Shown one piece after another: positions 53,738 to 61,809 of a stretch of 64,000 bases of DNA (positions are counted from its first letter, which is position 1; every line of letters starts with the position of its first letter). The DNA comes from Aerococcaceae bacterium DSM 111176. Lineage in GTDB: Bacteria; Bacillota; Bacilli; Lactobacillales; Aerococcaceae. Location: the NCBI GenBank assembly GCA_015863215.1, contig JACBXN010000034.1, forward strand, positions 1-64,000, written 5' to 3'. A model generated the notes under the pieces. It did no database searches, was not told where the DNA came from, and worked only from the letters and a program-made list of their open reading frames with translations. A program made the translations under genes and the position numbers.

Positions 53738-55134
53738 AACGAGACAGTCTAATTTCTATCATTTTAAGTATCATGGTATTAATTAGTATAGGCTTAACTT
53801 ATATCTCAATAAATAGTCATTCCTTTTATAATTATATAACCAATCAAGATGTTGAAGATTCCCTTGAAACACTGCCAGATGACTCAACAATAACTGATTA
53901 TGATGTTACCGCATTTTATGATTCGAGTAATTTGGAATTGAAAAATGTATTGCGTCCTTCAGGTTATTACTTCCATGAGAATGAAAATTTCTATTGGCTT
54001 AATCAAGCAGATATTCAACAAACAATTTCGGCATACTTTTCGAGTCGACCGATTATTATTGATAATCCTAATGATATTAACCAGGCTGAAAATATCTATT
54101 CATTGTTCGAAGATGATTATTTAGAAATTGTATTTCCAGAACTTCTTCCGATGGGGCTTCTCAATAATTATTTAGGAATGGATGAACCTAGAGAACAAGA
54201 TTTTCAAATTAATCAGATTTTGATTCCATTTGATGGTTCTCAAACGATCTATTTAATTAATAGTCAAACGGGTGAATTTGTTCGAGGACGTCTAACCGAG
54301 CAGTTGACTAAAGAGGAATTGAAGAAAGTTGTATCAGATAATACCGATACATTCTTACCTGTTCGCAGATATTACGGGAACTATCATTTTATCTACTTGC
54401 CCATTGATTCGATCGATGTGGTAAGTCAACTATATACATTGGATGAGCTACCTGATAATTTATTTATCTCACAAATGTTTTCAAGCGATTCACAACCTCA
54501 AATTGTAAGTACAAGTAATACGAGTACAATTTACCGTAACTATCGTTATTCATTAGAGATTAATAATGCGACGAAACGACTCGATTTTATGATTAGTCGT
54601 ATTGATGATGGGGTTGATAGTAATCTTATTGAGGGTATTGAAGATAGTTTCAATATGATCAGGCAGTATGAATACTGGCCAGGTGATTTAAGGATTACGA
54701 ATATTGTTAATGGACGGATCACTTACCGTCATCATTTAAACAATTTACCAATATTCACAGCGCCAAATCTACCAGATTATGGTTCAAGTACCGTTCATTT
54801 ACGTAATGATAATAGTCATGATGTTTACCGATTCCAAACATCACTCTTGATACCGCAAGCTTTTATTGATGGTGTCAATCAGTCTTATACGATTGAATCG
54901 GACGAGGAAATGATTAACTACCTGGCCGAACGCGGATTAAGCCTGGACGAATTTGACTATGCAACGATTGGTTATGAATGGCAGGCTGATATGGAAGAAT
55001 TTCAAAAGTTTATTTTAGTGCCTAAGTGGTTCTTAACATTTGATGACCGGCATTATGCTTTGGATCAAATAGATTCTGATACATTTCGTAACCATTATGA
55101 AGAGGTTATAATGCAAGCAGAGGAGGAGATATAA
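53734..55134 (+). CDS. walH: WalH (YycH), regulator of WalK
   Basis: A 466-residue protein anchored by an N-terminal helix (SIILSIMVLISIGLTYISI) with a large extracytoplasmic domain. Sequence conservation in YycH is low, but the position directly after walK with a 4-nt overlap, length, topology and the following walI identify it. YycH and YycI bind WalK in the membrane and adjust its activity (inhibitory in Bacillus, activating in Staphylococcus). Immediate downstream start of walI shows coupled expression. Confidence 0.9.
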   Translation: MKRDSLISIILSIMVLISIGLTYISINSHSFYNYITNQDVEDSLETLPDDSTITDYDVTAFYDSSNLELKNVLRPSGYYFHENENFYWLNQADIQQTISAYFSSRPIIIDNPNDINQAENIYSLFEDDYLEIVFPELLPMGLLNNYLGMDEPREQDFQINQILIPFDGSQTIYLINSQTGEFVRGRLTEQLTKEELKKVVSDNTDTFLPVRRYYGNYHFIYLPIDSIDVVSQLYTLDELPDNLFISQMFSSDSQPQIVSTSNTSTIYRNYRYSLEINNATKRLDFMISRIDDGVDSNLIEGIEDSFNMIRQYEYWPGDLRITNIVNGRITYRHHLNNLPIFTAPNLPDYGSSTVHLRNDNSHDVYRFQTSLLIPQAFIDGVNQSYTIESDEEMINYLAERGLSLDEFDYATIGYEWQADMEEFQKFILVPKWFLTFDDRHYALDQIDSDTFRNHYEEVIMQAEEEI

Positions 55135-55986
55135 TTGGACTTTAAACGGATTCAAATATTACTTATCTTCTTCTTTGTTATATTCAATCTTTACTTAGTT
55201 TATACAATCAGTGAAGGTGCCTCAGTAATTAGTGTTGATCCAACTTCAACAGGGGATACAATCACGATTGAAGAGGAATTAAATAATCGTGGAGTGACCT
55301 TTGAGGAATTTAGTGATGAAAGTATAAATGTTCATTTATTAAAGTCGGATCAAAATAACTATTTAGCTGAAAATATTTCGCAATTAACGGAACAAAATGC
55401 TTCGATTGACTCCCAACGTGTTTTAACTAGCACATTTGATCAACCGATTGATTTAGGAATTGGTATTACAGCGGATACATTAGAATTAAGTCCGGAACAG
55501 TTTTCCTCATTACGAGAAAATTTATTAGCGGAACCTTCTTTATTTATTCAAGGAGAGTCGTATCCTAATTATGTTTATATCCCTTCAGAAAGAGTGATCG
55601 TTTTACGGATGACTGATGGTGACGGTCACCGTATTATAGACGGCACTGCAGAATTGAGGTTACAGTTGAATGAGGATTATCTCCTCACAAATTATGTACA
55701 AACATATCAATCCAATATTAGTCAATTGAGTATGGAAGTTGAAATTATTTCTGAAAAAACAGCAGTGGAAATTCTCGATCGACGAGTTGAAACATTGATC
55801 CCTGATGATGCACAAATTTTGACGACAAATATTAGTTATTATAGTTCAACTGTTTTAGATGATATGAATGTCTACTCACCAGCATGGGAATTTATTTATA
55901 TTGAAGACAGTGGTGCAACAAGATCACTCTTGGTAGATGGTCAACGAGGAACTGTATTAAACCGAAATACATTAACTTATAATTAA
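55135..55986 (+). CDS. walI: WalI (YycI), regulator of WalK
   Basis: A 283-residue protein, N-terminal membrane helix (ILLIFFFVIFNLYLVYTI) and extracytoplasmic YycI domain. It begins MDFKRIQ, the typical YycI start, here with a TTG codon right after the walH stop. AGGAGGAG lies upstream. Works with walH on WalK. The C-terminal domain (VYSPAWEFIYIEDSGATRSLLVDGQRGTVLNR) resembles the YycI/YycH2 fold. A terminator follows, so the genes downstream are not part of the same primary transcript by default. Confidence 0.92.
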   Translation: MDFKRIQILLIFFFVIFNLYLVYTISEGASVISVDPTSTGDTITIEEELNNRGVTFEEFSDESINVHLLKSDQNNYLAENISQLTEQNASIDSQRVLTSTFDQPIDLGIGITADTLELSPEQFSSLRENLLAEPSLFIQGESYPNYVYIPSERVIVLRMTDGDGHRIIDGTAELRLQLNEDYLLTNYVQTYQSNISQLSMEVEIISEKTAVEILDRRVETLIPDDAQILTTNISYYSSTVLDDMNVYSPAWEFIYIEDSGATRSLLVDGQRGTVLNRNTLTYN

Positions 55987-55993
55987 GTTTAAT

Positions 55994-56035
55994 AAGAAAC
56001 AATGACAAATTAATATTGTTATTGTTTCTTTTTTT
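55994..56035 (+). terminator. terminator of walRKHI
   Basis: A 15-bp stem (AAGAAACAATGACAA with TTGTTATTGTTTCTT, one G-T) and seven T. Confidence 0.9.
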
Positions 56036-56138
56036 GTCCATTCGGTTAAATATTATGATAATTTAGGTAAGACATTTTTAGATAAGCGGCATTCGTGGTA
56101 AAATTAAAATAATGAATGATAGAGATGGAGGAGAGAAG

Positions 56139-58061
56139 ATGGCATTAAAAAGATTACCAAAACAGCTTTGCTTTATTTTGTTGAGCTTATTTATGGTCAC
56201 GGTTTCAATTTTGCCGATTTCAGCACAAGACATTAGTTTTTCCATCACAGACTTAAATATTGAAGCAAATATTGAAGCAGATGGGGATGTTCTGTTTCAA
56301 GATGCTTATACTTATGATGTGGATTATTTCAACGGTGCTTTAGTGACGGTAGATCCGGGAGAGTCTGTATTAGACGATTACCGAGTAGGGGTTAAGCGTC
56401 CTGGAGACAGTGAAATTACATACTTAACTGAAGAATATACTGGAGAAAATGGAACTTACCAAGTTAGTAGAGATAACCAAGGATTTACGACTTTTCGAAT
56501 TTTGTATCCTTTGGAAGATGAAACAGTTGATTTTGTAATCGAATACCGTTTAACAGAATTAGTGGTCAATTATGCAGATACAGCACTTTTTTCAAGAGTA
56601 ATTGTACCAAATAACTTAGAAGAAACGGTTGATGTAAATGCACGAATCAATTTACCAAGTGAAGTGACTAATCCGAATGATTTCAGAGTCTGGGGTTATG
56701 GAACTCCGGCGGGTGAAATATTCCCAGTTAGCGAAAATGGAACAAGTTATATTGACGTGCAAGCAGATAATGTTTCAAGCAATCAATTTGTTGAAGTGAT
56801 GAGTCTTTTTCCAACAAGTTTAACTCCTCAAAACACCAACACAGTTGATACTCCGATGAAAGATCAGATTATCGAGCAAGAGGAAGAGCGTGTTGAGGCA
56901 GACAGAAGGGCCTATGAACAAAATCAACAATGGATGTCAGTGGGGATGGCATTAGTTGCTTTACTGGGTGGGGGTAGTGTCATTTGGGGATTTATTTATT
57001 ATTTCAGAAAACGACGCGAATTAAATCCAACCCCAGCCCATGTACCGGAACATGTTTATCACTTGCCAGCTGAATTAACTCCGGCAGTGATGGCAACAAC
57101 TGTATTTAGAGAGACACCAACCGCAGATGATTTTTCTGCAACAATTCTTGATCTGGCACGCAAAGGATATATCACTATTGAAGAATTAAAAGAGAAAAAG
57201 CGTGGCATTTTTAGAACAGGGTACGATTCTACTCTACAAATTACACCTAAAGTTCAAAAAAATGATCCGAAGATGTTGGAATTACAAGTACATGAGACTG
57301 CTGTATTTGATTACCTCTATGAGGACGGCGGACCATTAACTCTAAATGAAATTGAAACGAAAATTAAGACAAGCACCTCATACCGTAAACGCCAAAACCG
57401 TCTCTGGACTAAATTTAAGAGTCAAGTTGAAATTAAAGGTGAACAAGAACGAGGTGCTATTCCAAGAGCACAAAATACGGCTCTATTCTTCTTAGGGATA
57501 GGAATGGTTGGTTCAATTATTGGGACAATTCTAATTCTGATACTATTTTCAAGTTACTTAAATGGCATGTGGATCGGTATCTTACTGGGTGTGGCCGCTT
57601 TATTAGTCATTTTGGCCTTAGTAGGAATTATTTTAGTAAGTAGTCGTCCTATTCGTACTCATGAACAAGATAAAATGAGTAAGGAATGGAATGGATTTAA
57701 AAACATGTTGGAAGATATTGGGAATATGAATATGCGTGAAGTGGCATCACTGCCACTTTGGGATGAGTATTTAGTTTATGCTGTATCTCTGGGGGTCGCT
57801 GATAAAGTATTAGAGGCAATGAATGAGCAATATGGTGTAGAAGAAATTGCTGAATTATCGATGCCTTCAGATATTTATCTGAATTACTATTTAATTACCA
57901 GTTTAATGAGAACCAGTGTTGATCAATCGATTCGTTCTGCAGCACCTCAAACTTCTTCAAGTGGAGGATTTAAAGGGGACAACTCAGGAGGATTCGGTGG
58001 AGGATTCTCAGGTGGTTCCTTTGGTGGAGGCGGCGGTGGCGGTAGCGCCGGTGGCTTTTAA
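56139..58061 (+). CDS. DUF2207 membrane protein with Gly-rich tail
   Basis: A 640-residue protein. A cleavable signal peptide (LCFILLSLFMVTVSILPISAQ) precedes an extracytoplasmic DUF2207 domain of about 200 residues. Then come a membrane helix (VGMALVALLGGGSVIWGFIYYF), a cytoplasmic winged-helix-like region (ATILDLARKGYITIEELKEKK), two further helices (about 450-510), and a C-terminal tail of Gly/Ser (GGFGGGFSGGSFGGGGGGG). DUF2207 proteins often pair with LemA; their function is unknown. The ATG at 56139 has GGAGGAGAG upstream. It has no strong promoter I can name and is placed between walI and walJ, which are normally adjacent. Confidence 0.87.
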   Translation: MALKRLPKQLCFILLSLFMVTVSILPISAQDISFSITDLNIEANIEADGDVLFQDAYTYDVDYFNGALVTVDPGESVLDDYRVGVKRPGDSEITYLTEEYTGENGTYQVSRDNQGFTTFRILYPLEDETVDFVIEYRLTELVVNYADTALFSRVIVPNNLEETVDVNARINLPSEVTNPNDFRVWGYGTPAGEIFPVSENGTSYIDVQADNVSSNQFVEVMSLFPTSLTPQNTNTVDTPMKDQIIEQEEERVEADRRAYEQNQQWMSVGMALVALLGGGSVIWGFIYYFRKRRELNPTPAHVPEHVYHLPAELTPAVMATTVFRETPTADDFSATILDLARKGYITIEELKEKKRGIFRTGYDSTLQITPKVQKNDPKMLELQVHETAVFDYLYEDGGPLTLNEIETKIKTSTSYRKRQNRLWTKFKSQVEIKGEQERGAIPRAQNTALFFLGIGMVGSIIGTILILILFSSYLNGMWIGILLGVAALLVILALVGIILVSSRPIRTHEQDKMSKEWNGFKNMLEDIGNMNMREVASLPLWDEYLVYAVSLGVADKVLEAMNEQYGVEEIAELSMPSDIYLNYYLITSLMRTSVDQSIRSAAPQTSSSGGFKGDNSGGFGGGFSGGSFGGGGGGGSAGGF

Positions 58062-58240
58062 ACAGGGGCAGTTTAATTTAAAAACAACGTAAATTTATCA
58101 ACTTTCATTGTTTATTTAATAAATCCTTTATGCGAGATTTTATACCTTGTTGGGACCTAGAAATATCCGGTAACTACATTGTATAATCCTCTCATTCATG
58201 ATAAGTTAGATAGACGAGAAAATAAGATAAGAGTGATTAG

Positions 58241-59089
58241 ATGACAGAAATAAACAATATAACAGAGTCGCTATATAGTAACAGATTAGGGACAGAGACA
58301 CTGAACTATTCAGTATTAGCTAGCGGGAGTTCGGGGAACTGTATTTATGTAGAGTCAGCCACTCATGGCGTCTTAATTGATGCCGGACTAAGTGGGAAGC
58401 GAATCGAGGGATTAATGGCTCAAATAGATCGGTCATTAAATGATGTCGATGCGATCTTTGTTACACATGAACATAAAGACCATATCCATGGTGTAGGGGT
58501 ATTATCCCGTAAATATAAATTACCCATTTATGCTAATAAAAAAACATGGTCACAAATGGCCAATATGATTGGGAAAATTGAACCAGATTTTGTGTGTTAT
58601 ATCGAACCGGAAGAAACAATTTCGATAGGAGACATTGATGTCTTTAGTTATGAAGTGAGTCATGACTCAATCCAACCTCAGTTTTATTCATTGCAAAGAG
58701 GCGACAAACAATTTGTTTTATTAACAGATACGGGTTACGTATCGAATCGCTTAAGTGATATTCTCTATAATGCGGATAGTTATTTAATTGAGAGTAATCA
58801 TGAAATCGAAATGTTACGTTATGGTCGTTATCCTTGGTCAGTGAAACAACGTATCTTGAGCGATAAAGGCCATTTAAGTAATGAAGATGGTGCCATTGCG
58901 ATGACGAATTTAATTGGCAACAATACAAAAGATATTTTCTTAGGTCATTTAAGTATGGATAACAATACGAAACAATTAGCAATGGATACGATGACAGAGG
59001 TACTGCAACAGTATGATTTTGCTGTAAATGAAGATTTTAATCTTCACATGACTGATCCAACACAAGCAACCCCGCTTCGTCGATTATAA
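58241..59089 (+). CDS. walJ: WalJ (YycJ) MBL-fold nuclease-like protein
   Basis: A 282-residue metallo-beta-lactamase-fold protein. After an unusual 25-residue extension, the family begins at YSVLASGSSGNCIYVES. The metal motif is VTHEHKDHIHG, followed by SHDSIQPQFY, LLTDTGYV and LGHLSMDNN. YycJ proteins are 5'-exonuclease-like and are linked to DNA repair or cell division rather than directly to WalK signalling. The ribosome-binding site is weak at the ATG used. TATAAT at 58192-58197 is a possible -10. The gene for the HtrA protease that often follows is not here. Confidence 0.92.
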   Translation: MTEINNITESLYSNRLGTETLNYSVLASGSSGNCIYVESATHGVLIDAGLSGKRIEGLMAQIDRSLNDVDAIFVTHEHKDHIHGVGVLSRKYKLPIYANKKTWSQMANMIGKIEPDFVCYIEPEETISIGDIDVFSYEVSHDSIQPQFYSLQRGDKQFVLLTDTGYVSNRLSDILYNADSYLIESNHEIEMLRYGRYPWSVKQRILSDKGHLSNEDGAIAMTNLIGNNTKDIFLGHLSMDNNTKQLAMDTMTEVLQQYDFAVNEDFNLHMTDPTQATPLRRL

Positions 59090-59117
59090 TAGAATAAGTA
59101 ATGAGTGCATAAATTTC

Positions 59118-59164
59118 AAACCGCCTTAAATCGCATGTTGATCATGTGATTTAAGGCGGTTTTT
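59118..59164. terminator. bidirectional terminator between walJ and the TetR gene
   Basis: A 20-bp stem (59118-59137 and 59143-59162, one mismatch) with a five-base loop, flanked by A and T. Confidence 0.9.
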
Positions 59165-59202
59165 AATTATTGAATCTGGCTATTGATATGACAAACATGA
59201 CT

Positions 59203-59760
59203 CTAATTAGTAAATCGGTATTTATCGGGAACTGTAGCATTTTGGTCGGGGTTAATAATTTGTGAGCATAGTTCAGCAATTTCTTCAGGCAGCACATCAA
59301 AATCGTTACGCGCCCATTCAACTAATAAATTGTATGTAACACCAATGTACGCAAGACTGCGGTAGCGATGAAATGGGTCATCTGAAATATAAGCAAAGGC
59401 TTGATTGAGATAGTCCAAGACTAGGGTGTTTTGACTCGTATTTAACATGATGCGGACAACACGTTGATTGCTATAACAAAATGTATAAAGTGCTAGCCAA
59501 AATTCATGCCAATTTCCATCTAGCAAAGTTTGTTGACCGAGGTAGATAATCTCTTTGAATAGGACATCGAGCGTGTCGTAGAACAGTTCCGTAATGGAAT
59601 CATAATTACGATAATAGGTCATTCTTGATACTCCAGCTTTCTCACTCAGTTGGGTGATGGAAATCGCATCTAAATCTTGTTCGATTAATAATTCGATGAG
59701 GGCTGTTTGCAAGGCTTCTTTGGATAGTTGATTCATTTCTTTATTGCTACTTTTAGCCAT
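59203..59760 (-). CDS. TetR-family transcriptional regulator
   Basis: A 185-residue regulator. Residues 15-60 form the TetR helix-turn-helix: ALIELLIEQDLDAISITQLSEKAGVSRMTYYRNYDSITELF. The C-terminal ligand domain is divergent. The start at 59760 has GAGGAGG upstream; a longer in-frame form lacks this. It is divergent from the RlmI-like gene and ABC exporter genes. The intergenic region contains a perfect inverted repeat (59834-59855) that could be its operator, so control of itself and of the downstream exporter is a reasonable inference. Confidence 0.85.
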   Translation of the reverse strand: MAKSSNKEMNQLSKEALQTALIELLIEQDLDAISITQLSEKAGVSRMTYYRNYDSITELFYDTLDVLFKEIIYLGQQTLLDGNWHEFWLALYTFCYSNQRVVRIMLNTSQNTLVLDYLNQAFAYISDDPFHRYRSLAYIGVTYNLLVEWARNDFDVLPEEIAELCSQIINPDQNATVPDKYRFTN

Positions 59761-59833
59761 AAATACCTCCTCTGGTGACAAAGGGAATTTACTTGTCACA
59801 TCATGACTTAAAATAATATAAATTTACACCATT

Positions 59834-59855
59834 TGATGTTATTATTGTAACATCA
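59834..59855. promoter_or_regulatory. inverted repeat, candidate TetR operator
   Basis: TGATGTTA and TAACATCA are perfect inverted arms separated by six bases (TTATTG), between the divergent TetR gene and the methyltransferase gene. Size and position fit a TetR-family operator. Confidence 0.6.
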
Positions 59856-59883
59856 GTTCAAAAAATTAAATAGGGGATATAAC

Positions 59884-61077
59884 ATGACAAATATAAATAT
59901 ATATAATGATATCGCAGCAAATGTACAATCAGGAGCGCGTTTGATCCGTACAGCAGATGTGATTAATGAAACACAAATAACGCATTTATCAGAAGGCGCA
60001 ATTGTTCAAATTCGAGATGAGGATAATCACTTTGTTGCTAAAGCAATTGTAGTAAAGCAAAATAAAGGATTCGCATGGGTATTTACAGTAGAAACATTTG
60101 AATATTTTGATGAAATGTTTATTCAAAATGCGGTGGAAGTAGCAATTGAAAAACGAATGGAATTATTTGATGTTGAAGAGACAAATAGTTTTAGACTCTT
60201 TAATGGTGAAGGTGATGGAATCGGTGGGCTAACCATCGATTGGTATAATGGTTTTATTCAAATTAATTGGTACTCGATTGCTTTATTTAACGAACGAGAA
60301 ATCATTGTTCAAACATTGAAAACAGTCATTCCGCAATTAGCGGGAATTTATGAAACAAAACGTTTTGCTGTATCAGATGAGGACTGGAAAATTAAACATA
60401 CCGAGGGTTCACAAGCACCTCAACCTTTAGTAATTAAAGAAAATGATGTGGAATATGCCGTTTACTTAGGTGAAGACTGGATGACTGGAATTTTCTTAGA
60501 CCAACGACATGTGCGCGAATTTATCAAAACGCAAGCAGCCGATTTATCTGTCCTTAACTTATTTAGTTATACTGGCGCATTCTCTGTGGCTGCTGCCGCA
60601 GGTGGTGCTTCAAAGACGGTCAGTGTGGATGTTGCTAATCGTAGTTTAGACTGGACGAAAGAAAATTTTGAATTAAATAATATTTCAACAGACCCGGATG
60701 AACACGAAATTCGTGTCATGGATGTCTTTGATTATATTGCGTATGCTAAACGTCATGAATTGCAATTTGATTTATTAGTTTGTGATCCACCAAGTTTTGC
60801 ACGTACCAAGAAATTCCAATTTAGTGCGGAGAAAGATTATCAAGAGTTAGCAGTTGATTTATTTGATATTACTGCTCCAGGTGGGATGACGATTTTATCA
60901 ACGAATCATAGTGGTTATACATTAAATAATTTCCGAGATGATATGATCGCTGCATCTAAGGAAATTAGTGAGGATATTTATTTAATTCAACAATTTGAAT
61001 TACCTCAAGAAGATTTCTATACGACGATTGATCCAGAGAGCAATTATTTAAAGGTATTAGTATTTTACCGAGGTTAG
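59884..61077 (+). CDS. class I SAM-dependent rRNA methyltransferase (RlmI-like)
   Basis: A 397-residue enzyme. An N-terminal PUA-like domain (AIVQIRDEDNHFVAKAIVVK) is followed by a middle domain and a Rossmann methyltransferase domain. SAM motifs are LNLFSYTGAFSVAAAAGGA, SVDVANRSLDWTKENFELN and the catalytic VCDPPSFARTKK. This matches the RlmI/YwbD group of 23S rRNA m5C methyltransferases, though the exact base is not provable. A catalytic cysteine near STNHSG, seen in some m5C enzymes, is not visible, so function may differ. AGGGG upstream of the ATG. Ends 12 bp before the ABC ATPase gene. Confidence 0.87.
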   Translation: MTNINIYNDIAANVQSGARLIRTADVINETQITHLSEGAIVQIRDEDNHFVAKAIVVKQNKGFAWVFTVETFEYFDEMFIQNAVEVAIEKRMELFDVEETNSFRLFNGEGDGIGGLTIDWYNGFIQINWYSIALFNEREIIVQTLKTVIPQLAGIYETKRFAVSDEDWKIKHTEGSQAPQPLVIKENDVEYAVYLGEDWMTGIFLDQRHVREFIKTQAADLSVLNLFSYTGAFSVAAAAGGASKTVSVDVANRSLDWTKENFELNNISTDPDEHEIRVMDVFDYIAYAKRHELQFDLLVCDPPSFARTKKFQFSAEKDYQELAVDLFDITAPGGMTILSTNHSGYTLNNFRDDMIAASKEISEDIYLIQQFELPQEDFYTTIDPESNYLKVLVFYRG

Positions 61078-61089
61078 TAGGGGGATGTC

Positions 61090-61791
61090 ATGAGTTATAT
61101 TGTATTAAATAATGTAACCAAAGAATACAAAAATGGTGAAACAATAACTAAAGCGAATGACAATGTCACATTTCAAATCGAACAAGGTGAATTTGCGGTA
61201 ATTTTAGGACCTTCAGGTGCGGGGAAGTCGACTACACTAAATATATTAGGTGGTATGGATGCACCTACGAGCGGTGAAGTAATCGTGAATGGTGAGGATA
61301 TTGCACAATTTAATTCGAAAGAATTGACGACTTTTCGCCGTAATAATATTGGTTTTGTCTTTCAAAATTATAATTTAATCCCAAATTTAACAGCGAAAGA
61401 AAATGTTGATTTATCCATTCAAATTTCAGACAGTTCTTATGATGCGATGGATGTCTTAAAATTATGTGGATTAGATCACCGCGCTGATAACTTCCCAGCA
61501 CAATTATCTGGAGGGGAGCAGCAACGAGTTTCGATTGCTCGTGCGATTGCGAGTGAGCCGGCACTATTGTTAGCAGATGAACCAACGGGAGCTTTAGATA
61601 ATGAAACAGGGATTCAAATTTTACATTTATTAAAGAAAACTTGTGAGGATTTAGGTACAACTGTCGTTGTTATTACACATAATTCAGCGATTAGTCAAAT
61701 GGGAGACCGAGTGATTCATATTCGAAATGGGCAAGTTGAAGAGGAACAAATAAATGACAATCCTGTAGAGGTGGATGAGATTGCATGGTAG
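61090..61791 (+). CDS. ABC exporter ATP-binding protein (MacB/LolD type)
   Basis: A 233-residue ATPase. Walker A is [12 protein letters not shown], the Q-loop in [17 protein letters not shown], signature [14 protein letters not shown], Walker [14 protein letters not shown]-loop VITHN. The sequence after Walker A ([13 protein letters not shown]) is typical of the MacB/LolD/BceA class that powers transmembrane mechanotransmission rather than import. AGGGGGAT precedes the ATG. The permease begins 18 bp later. Confidence 0.94.
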   Translation: MSYIVLNNVTKEYKNGETITKANDNVTFQIEQGEFAVILGPSGAGKSTTLNILGGMDAPTSGEVIVNGEDIAQFNSKELTTFRRNNIGFVFQNYNLIPNLTAKENVDLSIQISDSSYDAMDVLKLCGLDHRADNFPAQLSGGEQQRVSIARAIASEPALLLADEPTGALDNETGIQILHLLKKTCEDLGTTVVVITHNSAISQMGDRVIHIRNGQVEEEQINDNPVEVDEIAW

Positions 61792-61809
61792 TAGAACAGG
61801 AGGGAGCAT

